A DNA stretch of 64,000 nt, taken from NCBI RefSeq assembly GCF_016019935.1, contig NZ_JAECMT010000002.1, positions 62,001 through 126,000 on the forward strand, written 5' to 3'. Shown one piece after another: positions 8,067-16,851 of this stretch. A program made the position numbers and the translations under genes. The notes beneath the pieces were generated by a model that was not told the origin of the DNA, did no database searches, and saw nothing but the letters and a program-made list of their open reading frames with translations. This DNA is from Paenibacillus sp. GSMTC-2017. Lineage in GTDB: Bacteria > Bacillota > Bacilli > Paenibacillales > Paenibacillaceae. Numbering within the stretch: position 1 is the stretch's first letter; every line of letters begins with the position of its first letter.

Positions 8067-9005
8067 TTATTTTGGTTTGTAACGAAGGGATAATTGAGAT
8101 GCTTGTTCAAATAATTCGGATTTAAGCTCAGGAGGATCAATAACTTCAGCGTCAAGGCCAAGTGTGAAGAAAAAGGATACTGCCCATTCCCACTCTGAAA
8201 TTGGACAATCAAATTTAAGTTGCCATTCATTTTCGTCTATATGTTTCACAAATTGTCCTACGTGATGATCCTGTTCGGCAAATAGCGAACCACGATAAGT
8301 CAACTTTGCTTTAATAGGTATCGTTTCGTCTGATTGCTTTTCTATAGCAACGGATTCCACAACTGTCGATTTTTCTTGCTCAGGTTTGGCCGACCTCTCT
8401 AAATAATTGAATCGATCTACTCGGAAAGTACGCATTTCATTATGCTGAAGTGAATATGCTTCACAATACCAAAAGCCATGTGCTGTATAAACTCGTTTTG
8501 GCTGCATGTTTATCCATTGCTCATGACGTTCGGAGCGATAATGAACTCGAATCCACGATGATTCCGATGTATAAGCAAATAGCTCTTCTAGCAATGGAGT
8601 CTCATGAGATCTAATTGGAACATCCATCTCTACATGTTTTAACATTGGTTCGACTCTCTCTAGTAGACTTGAAGGAAGTGAAGCTCTAATCTTGTCCATT
8701 ACAGTCCATCGTGCTTGTTTGAATGGGGTGTCCTTTAACTTTGTTAACGTGTTCAGAGCGAACAACATCGTTAGCGCTTCTTTCGTGTCAAATTGTAGTG
8801 GCGGTAACTGGTATCCCTCCATCATTCTATAACCACCGGCTGGTCCTGTTATCGCATATAGTGGGATGCCTATCTCTGACAGTGCTTGCATATCACGAAA
8901 TATCGTTCGTGTAGAAACTTCCAGTTTGCTCGCTAGTGATTGTGCTGTTTCCGATCTTTGCTGCAATGCTATTATGATCGCCATGAGCCTGTCAGATCTT
9001 TTCAC
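8067..9005 (-). CDS. WYL-domain transcriptional regulator
   Basis: A 312-residue regulator of the YafY/YfjR type. The N-terminal HTH (about residues 1-60) has SLASKLEVSTRTIFRDM, then the wing GGYRMMEGYQLPPL. The WYL sensor domain follows (about 140-230), with the signature written as FWYCEAY and the downstream FRVDRF. A WCX-like C-terminal domain completes it. Such proteins bind small ligands or nucleic acids and usually control a neighbour. The start is a GTG after AAAGGAGGTC. The next gene downstream is yfiT, a plausible target. The ligand is unknown. Confidence 0.87.
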   Translation of the reverse strand: MKRSDRLMAIIIALQQRSETAQSLASKLEVSTRTIFRDMQALSEIGIPLYAITGPAGGYRMMEGYQLPPLQFDTKEALTMLFALNTLTKLKDTPFKQARWTVMDKIRASLPSSLLERVEPMLKHVEMDVPIRSHETPLLEELFAYTSESSWIRVHYRSERHEQWINMQPKRVYTAHGFWYCEAYSLQHNEMRTFRVDRFNYLERSAKPEQEKSTVVESVAIEKQSDETIPIKAKLTYRGSLFAEQDHHVGQFVKHIDENEWQLKFDCPISEWEWAVSFFFTLGLDAEVIDPPELKSELFEQASQLSLRYKPK

Positions 9006-9059
9006 TTGAATGACCTCCTTTACTATGAGAGTTTAAGTTGTATTTATTGGATTGCAGTG

Positions 9060-9092
9060 AAAAAGCCGCGATTCATTATCGCGGCTTTTTCT
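9060..9092. terminator. Bidirectional terminator after yeeN
   Basis: AAAGCCGCGAT pairs with ATCGCGGCTTT around a 5-nt loop, flanked by A and T runs. It lies between the yeeN stop and the regulator gene start. Confidence 0.85.
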
Positions 9093-9103
9093 ATGTGTAC
9101 GTA

Positions 9104-9823
9104 CTAGTCTTCTAACTCTACATTGTGGAACACCTGTTGAACATCTTCAAGATCTTCAAGTGCATCAATCAGTTTATCGAATTGGACTTGTCCATCTGCA
9201 GGTAAAGAAATGTAGTTTTGTGCAAGCATCGTAAGTTCAGCAACCGTAAACTGATCAACGCCAACCTTTTTGAATGCTTCTTGTACGGCATGGAATTGAT
9301 CTGGAGCGGCATAGACGATAACGGAATCTTCTTCTTCAAGAATATCGCGAACGTCAACATCAGCTTCAATCATAATTTCCATTACTTCGTCTACTGTTTT
9401 TCCTGTTAGTCCAAATACAGCTGTAGATTCGAACATATATGCAACGGAGCCGGATACACCCATGCTTCCGCCGTTTTTGTTAAATGCTGAACGTACTTCA
9501 GGTGCAGTACGGTTTACGTTATTCGTCAAGGTATCAACGATAACCATTGAACCATTTGGACCAAAACCTTCATATCGAAGCTCCTGGTAATTATCGTCGC
9601 CGCTTCCTTTAGCTTTATCTAAGGCACGGTCGATAATCGCTCTTGGTACGTTATACGTTTTGGCACGCTCAAGTACAACTTTCAAGGCACGATTGGACTC
9701 TGGATCTGGCTCGCCTTTTTTGGCTGCTACATAAATTTCAACACCGAATTTTGCATAAATTCGACTTGTATTAGCATCTTTGTTTGCTTTCTTATCTTTA
9801 ATATTGTTCCATTTACGTCCCAT
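9104..9823 (-). CDS. yeeN: YebC/PmpR family protein YeeN
   Basis: This 239-residue protein is a close match to B. subtilis YeeN. It opens [20 protein letters not shown] and has the family stretches [21 protein letters not shown] and [16 protein letters not shown]. YebC/TACO1 family proteins act as DNA-binding regulators or as translation factors that relieve ribosome stalling at difficult motifs. The role of the YeeN branch is less clear. The start at 9823 follows AAAGTGGGAT. An in-frame ATG nine codons upstream is less likely because the family always begins at MGRKW. It is monocistronic with a strong terminator. Confidence 0.93.
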   Translation of the reverse strand: MGRKWNNIKDKKANKDANTSRIYAKFGVEIYVAAKKGEPDPESNRALKVVLERAKTYNVPRAIIDRALDKAKGSGDDNYQELRYEGFGPNGSMVIVDTLTNNVNRTAPEVRSAFNKNGGSMGVSGSVAYMFESTAVFGLTGKTVDEVMEIMIEADVDVRDILEEEDSVIVYAAPDQFHAVQEAFKKVGVDQFTVAELTMLAQNYISLPADGQVQFDKLIDALEDLEDVQQVFHNVELED

Positions 9824-9864
9824 GCTGATCCCACTTTCTTCTTCATTCATTTATTCACTAACTA

Positions 9865-10080
9865 TTATAACGATTTTTTGTGTGTTTGGACAGGCTTCTC
9901 ATGCTCTCTAATCGTTTTATTACTCTTTTTTCTCCCTAAAGTTTCCTTATAGCTCCCATAAAGCGCAGCAATAATACTGATTACTAAAGCAAATAAATAT
10001 GTATGGTCTGTTATTATTACTCTAAAAAGTATCATTGTTTTTACTAAAAAGAAAAGCGGTATTAGATTGCAAACTAACAC
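9865..10080 (-). CDS. Small membrane protein, start uncertain
   Basis: The frame contains two membrane segments (LVCNLIPLFFLVKTMILFRV and LFALVISIIAALYGS) and a basic tail (GRKKSNKT...KKSL). The assigned GTG at 10080 falls inside the first membrane segment. The open frame continues upstream for about 25 codons (RRNVHRISKKQEYFLFAAV) toward an AGAAGG site just after the alkD stop, but no ATG, GTG or TTG lies there. It could therefore be a gene that lost its start or uses an unusual one. Function unknown. Confidence 0.4.
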   Translation of the reverse strand: MLVCNLIPLFFLVKTMILFRVIITDHTYLFALVISIIAALYGSYKETLGRKKSNKTIREHEKPVQTHKKSL

Positions 10081-10141
10081 AGCTGCAAATAAAAAATATT
10101 CTTGTTTTTTGCTGATTCGGTGAACGTTACGCCTACCTTCT

Positions 10142-10804
10142 CTACTTTTCTTGTTGTAAGCGAATGATTCGTAAAGCTTCTCTTTTACTTAACGGTTTTA
10201 GCTCATTTGCATCAACAAATGCAATGACTGATTTTGGATTACATTTACCATACTCCCTTAATGCCCAACCAATGGCTTTCTGATGGAAAAACTCCTTGGA
10301 ATGAGCGTGTCTGCAAATACAATCGTATAGCAGATATTCGTCCGTATCTTGTTTGTAATGTAATTGATGAAGGATTGCAGTACGGTTTAGCCACATATTA
10401 TCGGACTCTGTCCACTTCTCAACATATTCCTTGCGAGCTTCAGGGTACGCCTTGAAAATAGTTCCAGCAATATGCGCTGCTATTCCATCAACAGAATCCC
10501 ACCACGATTTAGTTGTAATCAAATACTCAATCATAGGAAGGTCGACAGGAGTTAATTTCTTCTTGATAAGAACCAACATATCTACCGCGACAGATTGCAA
10601 TTCTCGCTCAGGTAACTCCCATAATAAAGGAATCCATTCTTTCTGAAACGGGTGATTCTTCAGAAATGCTTTCATGTGTGCTCTTCGTTCTGGTGTTTTG
10701 ATGCCAAGATGAACAAAAAGATTTTTCATATAAGCGTCCATTTTCACTGCATTTTCTCGATTTCCATGTAATCGAAGTGTTTCAACTAATAACTCAATAC
10801 TCAT
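10142..10804 (-). CDS. alkD: DNA alkylation repair glycosylase AlkD
   Basis: AlkD is a HEAT-like-repeat DNA glycosylase that excises positively charged alkylated purines such as N7-methylguanine and N3-methyladenine without base flipping. The 220 residues follow B. cereus AlkD closely. The active-site set is visible as TTKSWWDSVD (W102 and D106), WLNRTAIL (R141) and QKAIGWALREY (W180). LGIKTPERR near the N-terminus is typical too. The ATG at 10804 follows AGGAGG. It sits as a single repair gene between a small membrane ORF and a methyltransferase. Confidence 0.93.
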   Translation of the reverse strand: MSIELLVETLRLHGNRENAVKMDAYMKNLFVHLGIKTPERRAHMKAFLKNHPFQKEWIPLLWELPERELQSVAVDMLVLIKKKLTPVDLPMIEYLITTKSWWDSVDGIAAHIAGTIFKAYPEARKEYVEKWTESDNMWLNRTAILHQLHYKQDTDEYLLYDCICRHAHSKEFFHQKAIGWALREYGKCNPKSVIAFVDANELKPLSKREALRIIRLQQEK

Positions 10805-10848
10805 CAGGTTCCTCCTGGAATGATCGGCTATATTGTTTAATCAATTTT

Positions 10849-11556
10849 TTATTGAAGCTTTCTAACGACATATGTAATGCAATCCGAAGTAAGTAACACA
10901 GGCACATGTTGACGTTCTATTTCGAAAGAAAGAGGTTTTACAAGTCTGCTTAGTACTTCCCAGCCACTATAATGATAATCTAAGATTGCAAACGTTCGTT
11001 CAGTGGAGAGAAGAATTTCGAACATAGGATCAATTTGAATATCTGCTTCTATAATGCTTTCCCTAATATTGGAAGCGATGATGATGCAATTAATGCCATT
11101 AATCTTTGTGCCTACTACCATCTCTTTAAGCTTATTTTCTAGTGCATCTTCTGAACTTAAATGCTCTAGTGCTGAAACAGCGACAATAAGGTTATGTGTT
11201 AGAGGAGGAATAAAATAAGATTCAATATCCGAATGAACAATTTCAATATAATCCTGAACGCCAAATTGTATACAATATTGATGTAGTCCATTTACTGCGG
11301 ATTCTAAAAGATCCACTCCGATCACTTTCCCGGAGTGTGATTTCAAAAACTCGGCAATCGGAATCGTATTTCTCCCAACACCACAACCCAAATCCAATAT
11401 ACTAAAGGTTTCGTATGGATGGAGTTTTGGTAAAAGATCCATAACCGTTTTAACTGGTTTATTCATCCAAGAACCTGGTTCGAATAATATATTTTGTTCG
11501 TAACAATTATCATGATACGATTTTTCTTCGTTTCGAATATGTGAGATGCGATCCAC
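10849..11556 (-). CDS. Class I SAM-dependent methyltransferase
   Basis: About 235 residues with the Rossmann methyltransferase fold. Motif I is ILDLGCGVGRNT (about residues 52-63) and the acidic end of strand 2 is VIGVDLLESA (about 83-92). A later HSDIESY and VSALEHLSSED fit motifs II and III. The substrate cannot be inferred. A GTG at 11556 is 7 bases after GGAGG and is preferred to the ATG at 11562, which overlaps the ribosome binding site. The double-acetyltransferase gene ends 24 bp upstream of the start, so the two may be co-transcribed. Confidence 0.82.
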   Translation of the reverse strand: MDRISHIRNEEKSYHDNCYEQNILFEPGSWMNKPVKTVMDLLPKLHPYETFSILDLGCGVGRNTIPIAEFLKSHSGKVIGVDLLESAVNGLHQYCIQFGVQDYIEIVHSDIESYFIPPLTHNLIVAVSALEHLSSEDALENKLKEMVVGTKINGINCIIIASNIRESIIEADIQIDPMFEILLSTERTFAILDYHYSGWEVLSRLVKPLSFEIERQHVPVLLTSDCITYVVRKLQ

Positions 11557-11580
11557 TAGCATTCCTCCACTCTACTTCGA

Positions 11581-12552
11581 TTATTTCTCTAAGTACACCA
11601 AACTCAATTGATCATGAATTGGTTTTGTTGATACGATTTTGTAACCCAGTCTTGTGTAGAACTGAATATTTTTATTGCTTTTGCTACCTGTATATAGGGA
11701 ATACTTCGAACTTTGTTTGAAAGCTAATTCGATCCCTTCCAATAATCGTCTGCCTATCCCCTTATTCTGAAAGTTCGGATGTACAATTAGTTTGCCAATA
11801 TGGCATATGTCCTCTATAGATCGAGCTCTAACGGAACCGACGATTGTACCATCATTGGCAACTGCTTTTAGAAAAATAAAATGCTGAAATTGTTCATGTA
11901 CAGATTCAATTGATTGGACAAGCGGCTCAATGGAAAAGTCATTATATATTTCCGCTTCACTAATGTAGGCTAACTTTTGAAGAGCGAGAATTTGTTCTGA
12001 ATCTGATACGTTAGCTTCTTTTATCATAGGGTGTATATCAGTCATTTCGAGTTTTAGGTCGGTATTAGCTTTAACATTACTTAACACGACAGACTCGTCT
12101 ATTTGCCGAATAGGTATGTCCCAATAGTGTCTTAATAGTCGTTCCTTCTCCTGCATAGTTACGAGGTTAAATCCATACCTTTCATAAAAACGGATAGCCC
12201 AACTAGCAGTTGCCCAAGTTCCTATCAGAATAGGCTTTTCTGTTTGTTGTAAAATATGCTCTATTAGCAGACTACCAATACCATTGCTTCTATTTGTTGT
12301 TCGAACATAGGCATGACGGATTAGGCTAACATCACCCTTATCCTGTAATCCCATCACACCGATCAGCCGGTCTTCTCCATCCAAATAACCCCAAAAAACT
12401 ACTCCGTTTCTCATCTCCGACTCTACTTCTAAGAGACTCATGTAAGGATCATGATAACGATCTTCGGGAATGACCCCTTTATATGCAATTGCTGCATCGT
12501 TAATAATCGCAGTGATAATCGATGCTTCTGATGGGTGGCATAATCTAATCAA
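11581..12552 (-). CDS. Double-domain GNAT N-acetyltransferase
   Basis: A 323-residue protein made of two GNAT domains. The first (about residues 1-155) has the acetyl-CoA loop RSNGIGSLLIEHIL and resembles phosphinothricin-type acetyltransferases. The second (about 178-322) has HPNFQNKGIGRRLLEGIE and the C-terminal IQFYTRLGYKIV. Both copies keep the Q/R-x-x-G-x-G/A pyrophosphate loop, so both could be active. Such tandem GNATs occur in Bacillales, with unknown acceptors. The start is TTG after AGGAG. Confidence 0.85.
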   Translation of the reverse strand: MIRLCHPSEASIITAIINDAAIAYKGVIPEDRYHDPYMSLLEVESEMRNGVVFWGYLDGEDRLIGVMGLQDKGDVSLIRHAYVRTTNRSNGIGSLLIEHILQQTEKPILIGTWATASWAIRFYERYGFNLVTMQEKERLLRHYWDIPIRQIDESVVLSNVKANTDLKLEMTDIHPMIKEANVSDSEQILALQKLAYISEAEIYNDFSIEPLVQSIESVHEQFQHFIFLKAVANDGTIVGSVRARSIEDICHIGKLIVHPNFQNKGIGRRLLEGIELAFKQSSKYSLYTGSKSNKNIQFYTRLGYKIVSTKPIHDQLSLVYLEK

Positions 12553-12594
12553 TAGTAAACACTCCTGTTTTAAGAAATTGAATTTATATTTCTA

Positions 12595-12996
12595 TTACAT
12601 ATCCGTATCGCCTGTTAATTTCAGCAATGATAATATACCGAAATTAATGAGCGAATTAAAGCTTGCCACTAAGTAAAAAATGATAGAATCATCAGTGAAT
12701 AATTCATCTTTTTCTCCACTTATAAGTAGAACTGCAGCTACTATAAATATAGGAATGATGAAATGGAGAGCAAGCTTTATGGCGATATGTTTAGATGTTT
12801 TTTTCTTGAAGTAATGATTAAGTACTAATGCAGTAGGCATCACTAGAAAAGTCACACCAAGTAAACTAATTAGAAAAAAAACGAGGAAATCTGCCATCTC
12901 TTTACCTGAGATAAACAAAGTAATGATCGTTGAACTAATTAAAGCTGTAGCCAATATCGTTACTGTAATTGTGATTATTTTGTTTGCATTTTTCAA
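12595..12996 (-). CDS. Four-helix membrane protein of unknown function
   Basis: 133 residues with about four membrane segments (roughly 7-30, 37-60, 73-93 and 105-125), separated by a basic loop (NHYFKKKTSKH) and an acidic one (SGEKDELFTDDS). No recognised motif. It starts with TTG after GGGGAGG, which is a strong ribosome binding site. It stands alone between the double GNAT and another GNAT gene. No function is proposed. Confidence 0.65.
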   Translation of the reverse strand: MKNANKIITITVTILATALISSTIITLFISGKEMADFLVFFLISLLGVTFLVMPTALVLNHYFKKKTSKHIAIKLALHFIIPIFIVAAVLLISGEKDELFTDDSIIFYLVASFNSLINFGILSLLKLTGDTDM

Positions 12997-13154
12997 TAGA
13001 TAGCCTCCCCAAAATATATATATATTTGTGAAATCATACTTCTAAAAGAACTATTGCAAGTATGCGTGCTATTCAAGTGTATTTTACCACAAGTTTACAT
13101 ATACGAGTTTGAGAAAATTATTCCACAATAAATAAAAACACCATTTTATACATC

Positions 13155-13190
13155 AAAAAAGCCCTCTCCTAAGTAATTAGACGAGGACTT
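13155..13190 (-). terminator. Intrinsic terminator after the GNAT gene
   Basis: On the minus strand an 8-bp stem (AAGTCCTC with GAGGGCTT) is followed by six T. It begins 15 bp after the stop at 13205. Confidence 0.8.
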
Positions 13191-13204
13191 ATAATCTACT
13201 ATTT

Positions 13205-13714
13205 CTACATATTTATCGTGATCCAATAATTGCATACACCATCTTTAATTCTAGCTAACTCACCATTACTTGCTTCAATTACCTTTCGTGAAGGAGTGTT
13301 TTCTTCATTAACCGTTAATAGTATTTTATTAATGTCTTTTTCAACTGCTTTGGCAACCAGTTCTTTTAAAGCTAGTTTCCCATATCCCTTTTTACGTTCA
13401 GAAGGGCGAATCGCATAGCCAATATGACCTCCGTGCTCAAGCAACCTTTCATTGAGGTGATGTCTTAGCTTACCATAACCTACAGGTTGTTCGTCTACAA
13501 AAAACCAATATAAGGTTTGAGGGACAAACCCTTCACCTAAATTAATTCCCTGTGATATCTCGATATTTCTATGTAACTTTTGATAAAACATTTCGAGGTC
13601 GTCAGATAATAAACTGTTTACAAAACCATTTTCCCCTTCGCCCATCTCTTGAATCATAAGAAAGATATCTTCGTTTTCTACACGGTTTATTGCTCTTAGC
13701 GTTAATGTCATCAT
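13205..13714 (-). CDS. GNAT family N-acetyltransferase
   Basis: A GNAT protein of about 169 residues. The acetyl-CoA-binding segment is IGYAIRPSERKKGYGKLALKEL, with the conserved R/K-x-x-G-y-G loop. It is followed by ILLTVNEENTPSRKVIEASNGE, typical of the branch that acts on small molecules or protein termini. The start is one of two adjacent ATGs at 13714/13711, spaced from GAGGTG. An ATG nine codons upstream has no site. It has its own terminator. Acceptor substrate unknown. Confidence 0.82.
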   Translation of the reverse strand: MMTLTLRAINRVENEDIFLMIQEMGEGENGFVNSLLSDDLEMFYQKLHRNIEISQGINLGEGFVPQTLYWFFVDEQPVGYGKLRHHLNERLLEHGGHIGYAIRPSERKKGYGKLALKELVAKAVEKDINKILLTVNEENTPSRKVIEASNGELARIKDGVCNYWITINM

Positions 13715-13741
13715 TATCACCTCATTGTTAGTCTTATCCAT

Positions 13742-14208
13742 TAGTTAACCACATTAACATCTGCCAATACAATACATAATTGATCCTCAACGAAACCGAT
13801 ATGTAGAAGAAATATATCCTTCTTCCCTTAATTAGATCCATCCCAGCATACTCTAGCAATGTATAATTTGGGTTCTAATAGCTATCATATCCGACTATAA
13901 AAAACCTCTATTTAGTATAAAAAGGGTACAGCAATATTAAGCAGCTATTAATATTCGATGTGCTAGCCTCTATTTCCTCTTTATTCCATTTGTTTTGAAT
14001 GATTTTATATTTCTTACCTTTTTTTAAAAATTTCTAAGTGCGATATAGTTTGCTTTTAATATGAAGTAACTAGATACGAATAGAAAGTGGCAACAGATAG
14101 ATTTAAATGTTGAAAAGCGAACATATTGCGGACGATCATGTAGTGCGTTATACTTGTTTAAAGTAGGCTTCATGGAAAATATGTGCATTTTATAGGAGAG
14201 TGAAAGAC
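13742..14208. other. Long intergenic region, no gene seen
   Basis: About 460 AT-rich bases between two divergent genes. All frames are broken by stops within short distances and no ribosome binding site with a long frame was found. It must contain the promoters of both flanking genes, but no clear -35/-10 pair stands out. Confidence 0.5.
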
Positions 14209-14595
14209 ATGGCTAGAAACCAGTCGCCCCTTGAGAAAGAAGAATCGCTTGGTAATGTAGTAAAAGTCCAACAAGTCATTGATTTTTTTGTTCTTTCTGA
14301 ACTGAATTCATATGGTCGACGCTACCAGGGGCAACTTGAGGAGTCCATTATAAAGAGTCTAAGCAATGTTGGTGTCGCTAAAGGATACTTAACGAAACGT
14401 CTCCAAAAACTCTCAGCCGAAGGCTACGTTATTAGACAATGGGAAGATGATGATCGATATAATCGTTATTACGAAATATCTGATTCTGGTTTGGATTATT
14501 TTAAAAACATGATGATCGATCTTCCTACTCGAGTCAAACTTGCACAAAAAGTCTATAAACAATTTGAACAATACATTGAAAAAAATGGACTTTGA
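14209..14595 (+). CDS. Winged-helix regulator, PadR-like
   Basis: 128 residues with a winged-helix fold resembling PadR or other small phenolic-type regulators. A first helix IDFFVLSELNSYGRRYQGQL is followed by a recognition region KGYLTKRLQKLSAEGYVIRQ, a wing DDDRYNRYYEISDSGLDYF, and a C-terminal dimerisation helix. The ATG at 14209 follows GGAGAG; a GTG at 14200 lies on top of that site. It is one of only two plus-strand genes in the 13-38 kb block. It is monocistronic. Its target is unknown; autoregulation is common in the family. Confidence 0.7.
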   Translation: MARNQSPLEKEESLGNVVKVQQVIDFFVLSELNSYGRRYQGQLEESIIKSLSNVGVAKGYLTKRLQKLSAEGYVIRQWEDDDRYNRYYEISDSGLDYFKNMMIDLPTRVKLAQKVYKQFEQYIEKNGL

Positions 14596-14713
14596 TATTG
14601 ATAGAAGAACTTAAATTACATATACCAGGATCTACAAAGACGCTTACCGTCTTACTTTGAAGATGACAACAGGTGGCAAATGTAAAAAGAATATACTATC
14701 CCATCCAAAGATA

Positions 14714-14752
14714 ATAGCGACAGTCATGGCTAAAAAACAGAGCTGTCGCTGT
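14714..14752. terminator. Stem-loop between convergent genes
   Basis: AGCGACAG pairs with CTGTCGCT (extended by a few A-T and G-T pairs) around a 20-nt loop. No strong T-run follows on either strand, so it is a possible rather than certain terminator. Confidence 0.45.
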
Positions 14753-14791
14753 ATTATTACGCTAATTTACTCTTTATTGTTACATTTTCGC

Positions 14792-15202
14792 TTAAAAGCT
14801 ACAAACACCCATATGATGACCATTCAGTTCTATAAAGTTAAAATACTTAAGATTTCCTTCATCTACTATTGGATCTACAGTAACTCCTTTTTCAATAAGC
14901 AAAAGATGTGCTCTTTCAATATCTGTTGTGTAAAAGTTCATAAAAGGATGTTTTATACCATTTTTAATAAAACAAAGTGGATTAAAATCTTCCGATTCAA
15001 CTAAAGTTATCATCGCATGACCTAGCATAGCATTTGCTGATTTGCCCGCTTCAATTTCATTTGAAACATTAAGTGCAACATACCCTGCTTCTTCTTTCCA
15101 TACAAACGAACATCCGAATACGTCTATGTACCATTTCGTTGACTCATTTAGACTTGATACGGGAATGAAGTTACAATCAATTCTTTGGAATATGTTAATC
15201 AC
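14792..15202 (-). CDS. VOC (glyoxalase-fold) family protein
   Basis: A 136-residue vicinal-oxygen-chelate protein. It has IPVSSLNESTKWYIDVFGCS near the N-terminus, MNFYTTDIERAHLLLIEKG in the middle, and an ending NFIELNGHHMGVCSF that matches the last beta strands of the family. Members include dioxygenases, glyoxalases and antibiotic-binding proteins, so the substrate is open. The GTG at 15202 is 8 bases after AAGGAG. The histidine phosphatase gene ends 12 bp upstream, so these likely share a transcript. Confidence 0.78.
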   Translation of the reverse strand: MINIFQRIDCNFIPVSSLNESTKWYIDVFGCSFVWKEEAGYVALNVSNEIEAGKSANAMLGHAMITLVESEDFNPLCFIKNGIKHPFMNFYTTDIERAHLLLIEKGVTVDPIVDEGNLKYFNFIELNGHHMGVCSF

Positions 15203-15214
15203 AATAACCACTCC

Positions 15215-15784
15215 TTAAGTAGATTCGATATCCCACAATCTAATCACATCTATTAACTTGTTCTTCTCAAAATGTAGCTTATATATATCAGGCATCGAAG
15301 TAGTTTGCCAGAAATTAAAGTCAAATCGTATATCATAATAATTTAAGATAAGGGTCATAATGTCTCCGTGGGTCCCTATTACTATTTTCTGGTTTTTATA
15401 ATCATTTAACAATCGCTCAATTACGTGTACTCCTCTTTCTTGTGCAGTTACGCTCGATTCACCATTTGGAAATGCTAATAGCTTATCAGAGTAAATATTG
15501 TATTTAGCGTCGTTAAATAATAGCGGTGAGAAGTCACCGATTGCTCGCTCCCGTAGATCTTCTTCAATCCGAATATCATTTAAGAACTCATTCGCAGCTG
15601 GTCGAATCGTTTCAATAGCTCTTTCATAAGGACTAGATACGAAGTGGTCAATCGCTTCAACTTTTAAGATCTCTTTTACAGTTAATGCGTCTAACTTCCC
15701 TTTACCTGAGAGACCTCTCTTCCGTTCTTGCCCTTCAACAAATATGGATTGTGCATGTCTTACGAAGTAAACAAAAGTAGACAT
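15215..15784 (-). CDS. Histidine phosphatase (phosphoglycerate mutase-like)
   Basis: 189 residues with the catalytic RHAQS motif (about residues 9-13), VSSPYERAIETI carrying the second arginine, and VIGTHGDIMTL with the second catalytic histidine. This is the histidine phosphatase superfamily, forming a phosphohistidine intermediate; the exact phosphoester is not predictable. It lies between a VOC gene and a low-molecular-weight phosphatase, with 19-bp spacing to the latter, so three genes (15804, 15215, 14792) probably form an operon. Confidence 0.85.
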   Translation of the reverse strand: MSTFVYFVRHAQSIFVEGQERKRGLSGKGKLDALTVKEILKVEAIDHFVSSPYERAIETIRPAANEFLNDIRIEEDLRERAIGDFSPLLFNDAKYNIYSDKLLAFPNGESSVTAQERGVHVIERLLNDYKNQKIVIGTHGDIMTLILNYYDIRFDFNFWQTTSMPDIYKLHFEKNKLIDVIRLWDIEST

Positions 15785-15803
15785 AATTATGCACCCGCTT
15801 CAT

Positions 15804-16136
15804 TTAGTAATCTGGTACTTCAATATGTTCAGAGACTCTCGATTTTAGTATCTCAATTAACTCTTCGTCCATAAACGTATATTCGTCAGGAATATCTAGT
15901 CTTATGACACGTTTTTCATTAATCTCATAACCGAATTTGGACTTCAGTCTTCTTATGTGCTTAGTTTCCATCACAAAAATAATATCAGCCCATCCAATAT
16001 GCCCTGCTGTTACTTTAATTCTCGCATTTTCTTCAGTACCTGCTGATCTCACATCATATATTTTATATTCGTTAAAGATTTTTTCCGCTGTAAGACTTCT
16101 CCATTTATTTCTGCTGCATATAAAAAGTAACTTCAT
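15804..16136 (-). CDS. Short low-molecular-weight tyrosine phosphatase-like protein
   Basis: A compact 110-residue protein with the phosphatase loop C-S-R-N-K-W-R-S (about residues 7-14), fitting C-x5-R-S of low-molecular-weight protein tyrosine phosphatases. It continues SAGTEENA and ends with DIPDEYTF, which may supply the general-acid aspartate. The family is normally about 150 residues; this short form is known in several bacteria. ATG at 16136 follows GAGGAG. It is the first gene of a probable three-gene unit with a histidine phosphatase. Confidence 0.8.
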   Translation of the reverse strand: MKLLFICSRNKWRSLTAEKIFNEYKIYDVRSAGTEENARIKVTAGHIGWADIIFVMETKHIRRLKSKFGYEINEKRVIRLDIPDEYTFMDEELIEILKSRVSEHIEVPDY

Positions 16137-16170
16137 TACATTCTCCTCTTATAAATCTTAGTTAATATGC

Positions 16171-16851
16171 TCATATATCTGATAACATCTGTTTTAGTTC
16201 AGATAGATCTTTTAAAATGTAGTCTGGCTGAATATGTTCCGGTAATTGTTTATTATTTCGATTGATCCATGCTGCACTTATTCCTAGAGCTTGAGCCCCT
16301 TTAATGTCACTTATTAATGAATCACCTACATGTAAAACGTCAGCTGTCGCTAGTCTATATTTACTAAGTGCTTCTCTAAAGATTTCAGGACGAGGTTTAT
16401 AAGAGCGTACATCTTCACTCGTAAGTACACCGTTAACTTGAATGTTATGGTGTTCAAGGGCAGCCATCACGTCATCGGAATCAATATTTGAGAGGATATA
16501 AATAGGAATGGTGCATGATTGAAGAAAATCTATTGAATCAGCAAATATTGCAGGTTTCTGCCAATGTTCAAACTGTTTTTGTATTATTTCTTCTGCCACA
16601 ATACTTGAATTGAAATGTAAAATCGTTTCTCTCAGTGACTCTACCCCGAGCGTTCGTTGAAGTTTAAATGATTGTCCGTAACTATTGCCAAACATGTTTG
16701 AGAAGCTATTCCACCAATAGTGTCCAATTTCAGCAAGTGTACATTCCTTAAGTGATGCAGCTCTTATCTGTTCATAAATGGGTGGAAGAATATCATCATC
16801 CTCGTGAACTACAGTGCCATAGAAATCGAGAAACAATGCTTTAGGTTGCAT
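16171..16851 (-). CDS. HAD-superfamily phosphatase
   Basis: 226 residues with the four HAD motifs. LFLDFYGTV holds the nucleophile aspartate (motif I), IPIYILSNID is motif II, SYKPRPEIF is motif III (lysine), and VLHVGDSLISDIKGA is motif IV. The cap is helical and about 80 residues, as in phosphoglycolate phosphatase-like members. The ATG at 16851 overlaps the last codons of the upstream YfiT paralogue, so translation is probably coupled. Substrate unknown. Confidence 0.85.
   Translation of the reverse strand: MQPKALFLDFYGTVVHEDDDILPPIYEQIRAASLKECTLAEIGHYWWNSFSNMFGNSYGQSFKLQRTLGVESLRETILHFNSSIVAEEIIQKQFEHWQKPAIFADSIDFLQSCTIPIYILSNIDSDDVMAALEHHNIQVNGVLTSEDVRSYKPRPEIFREALSKYRLATADVLHVGDSLISDIKGAQALGISAAWINRNNKQLPEHIQPDYILKDLSELKQMLSDI

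Noticed and set aside
10232..10646. Plus-strand frames inside alkD
   Set aside because: They are antisense shadows of a gene with all AlkD active-site residues and have no ribosome binding sites.
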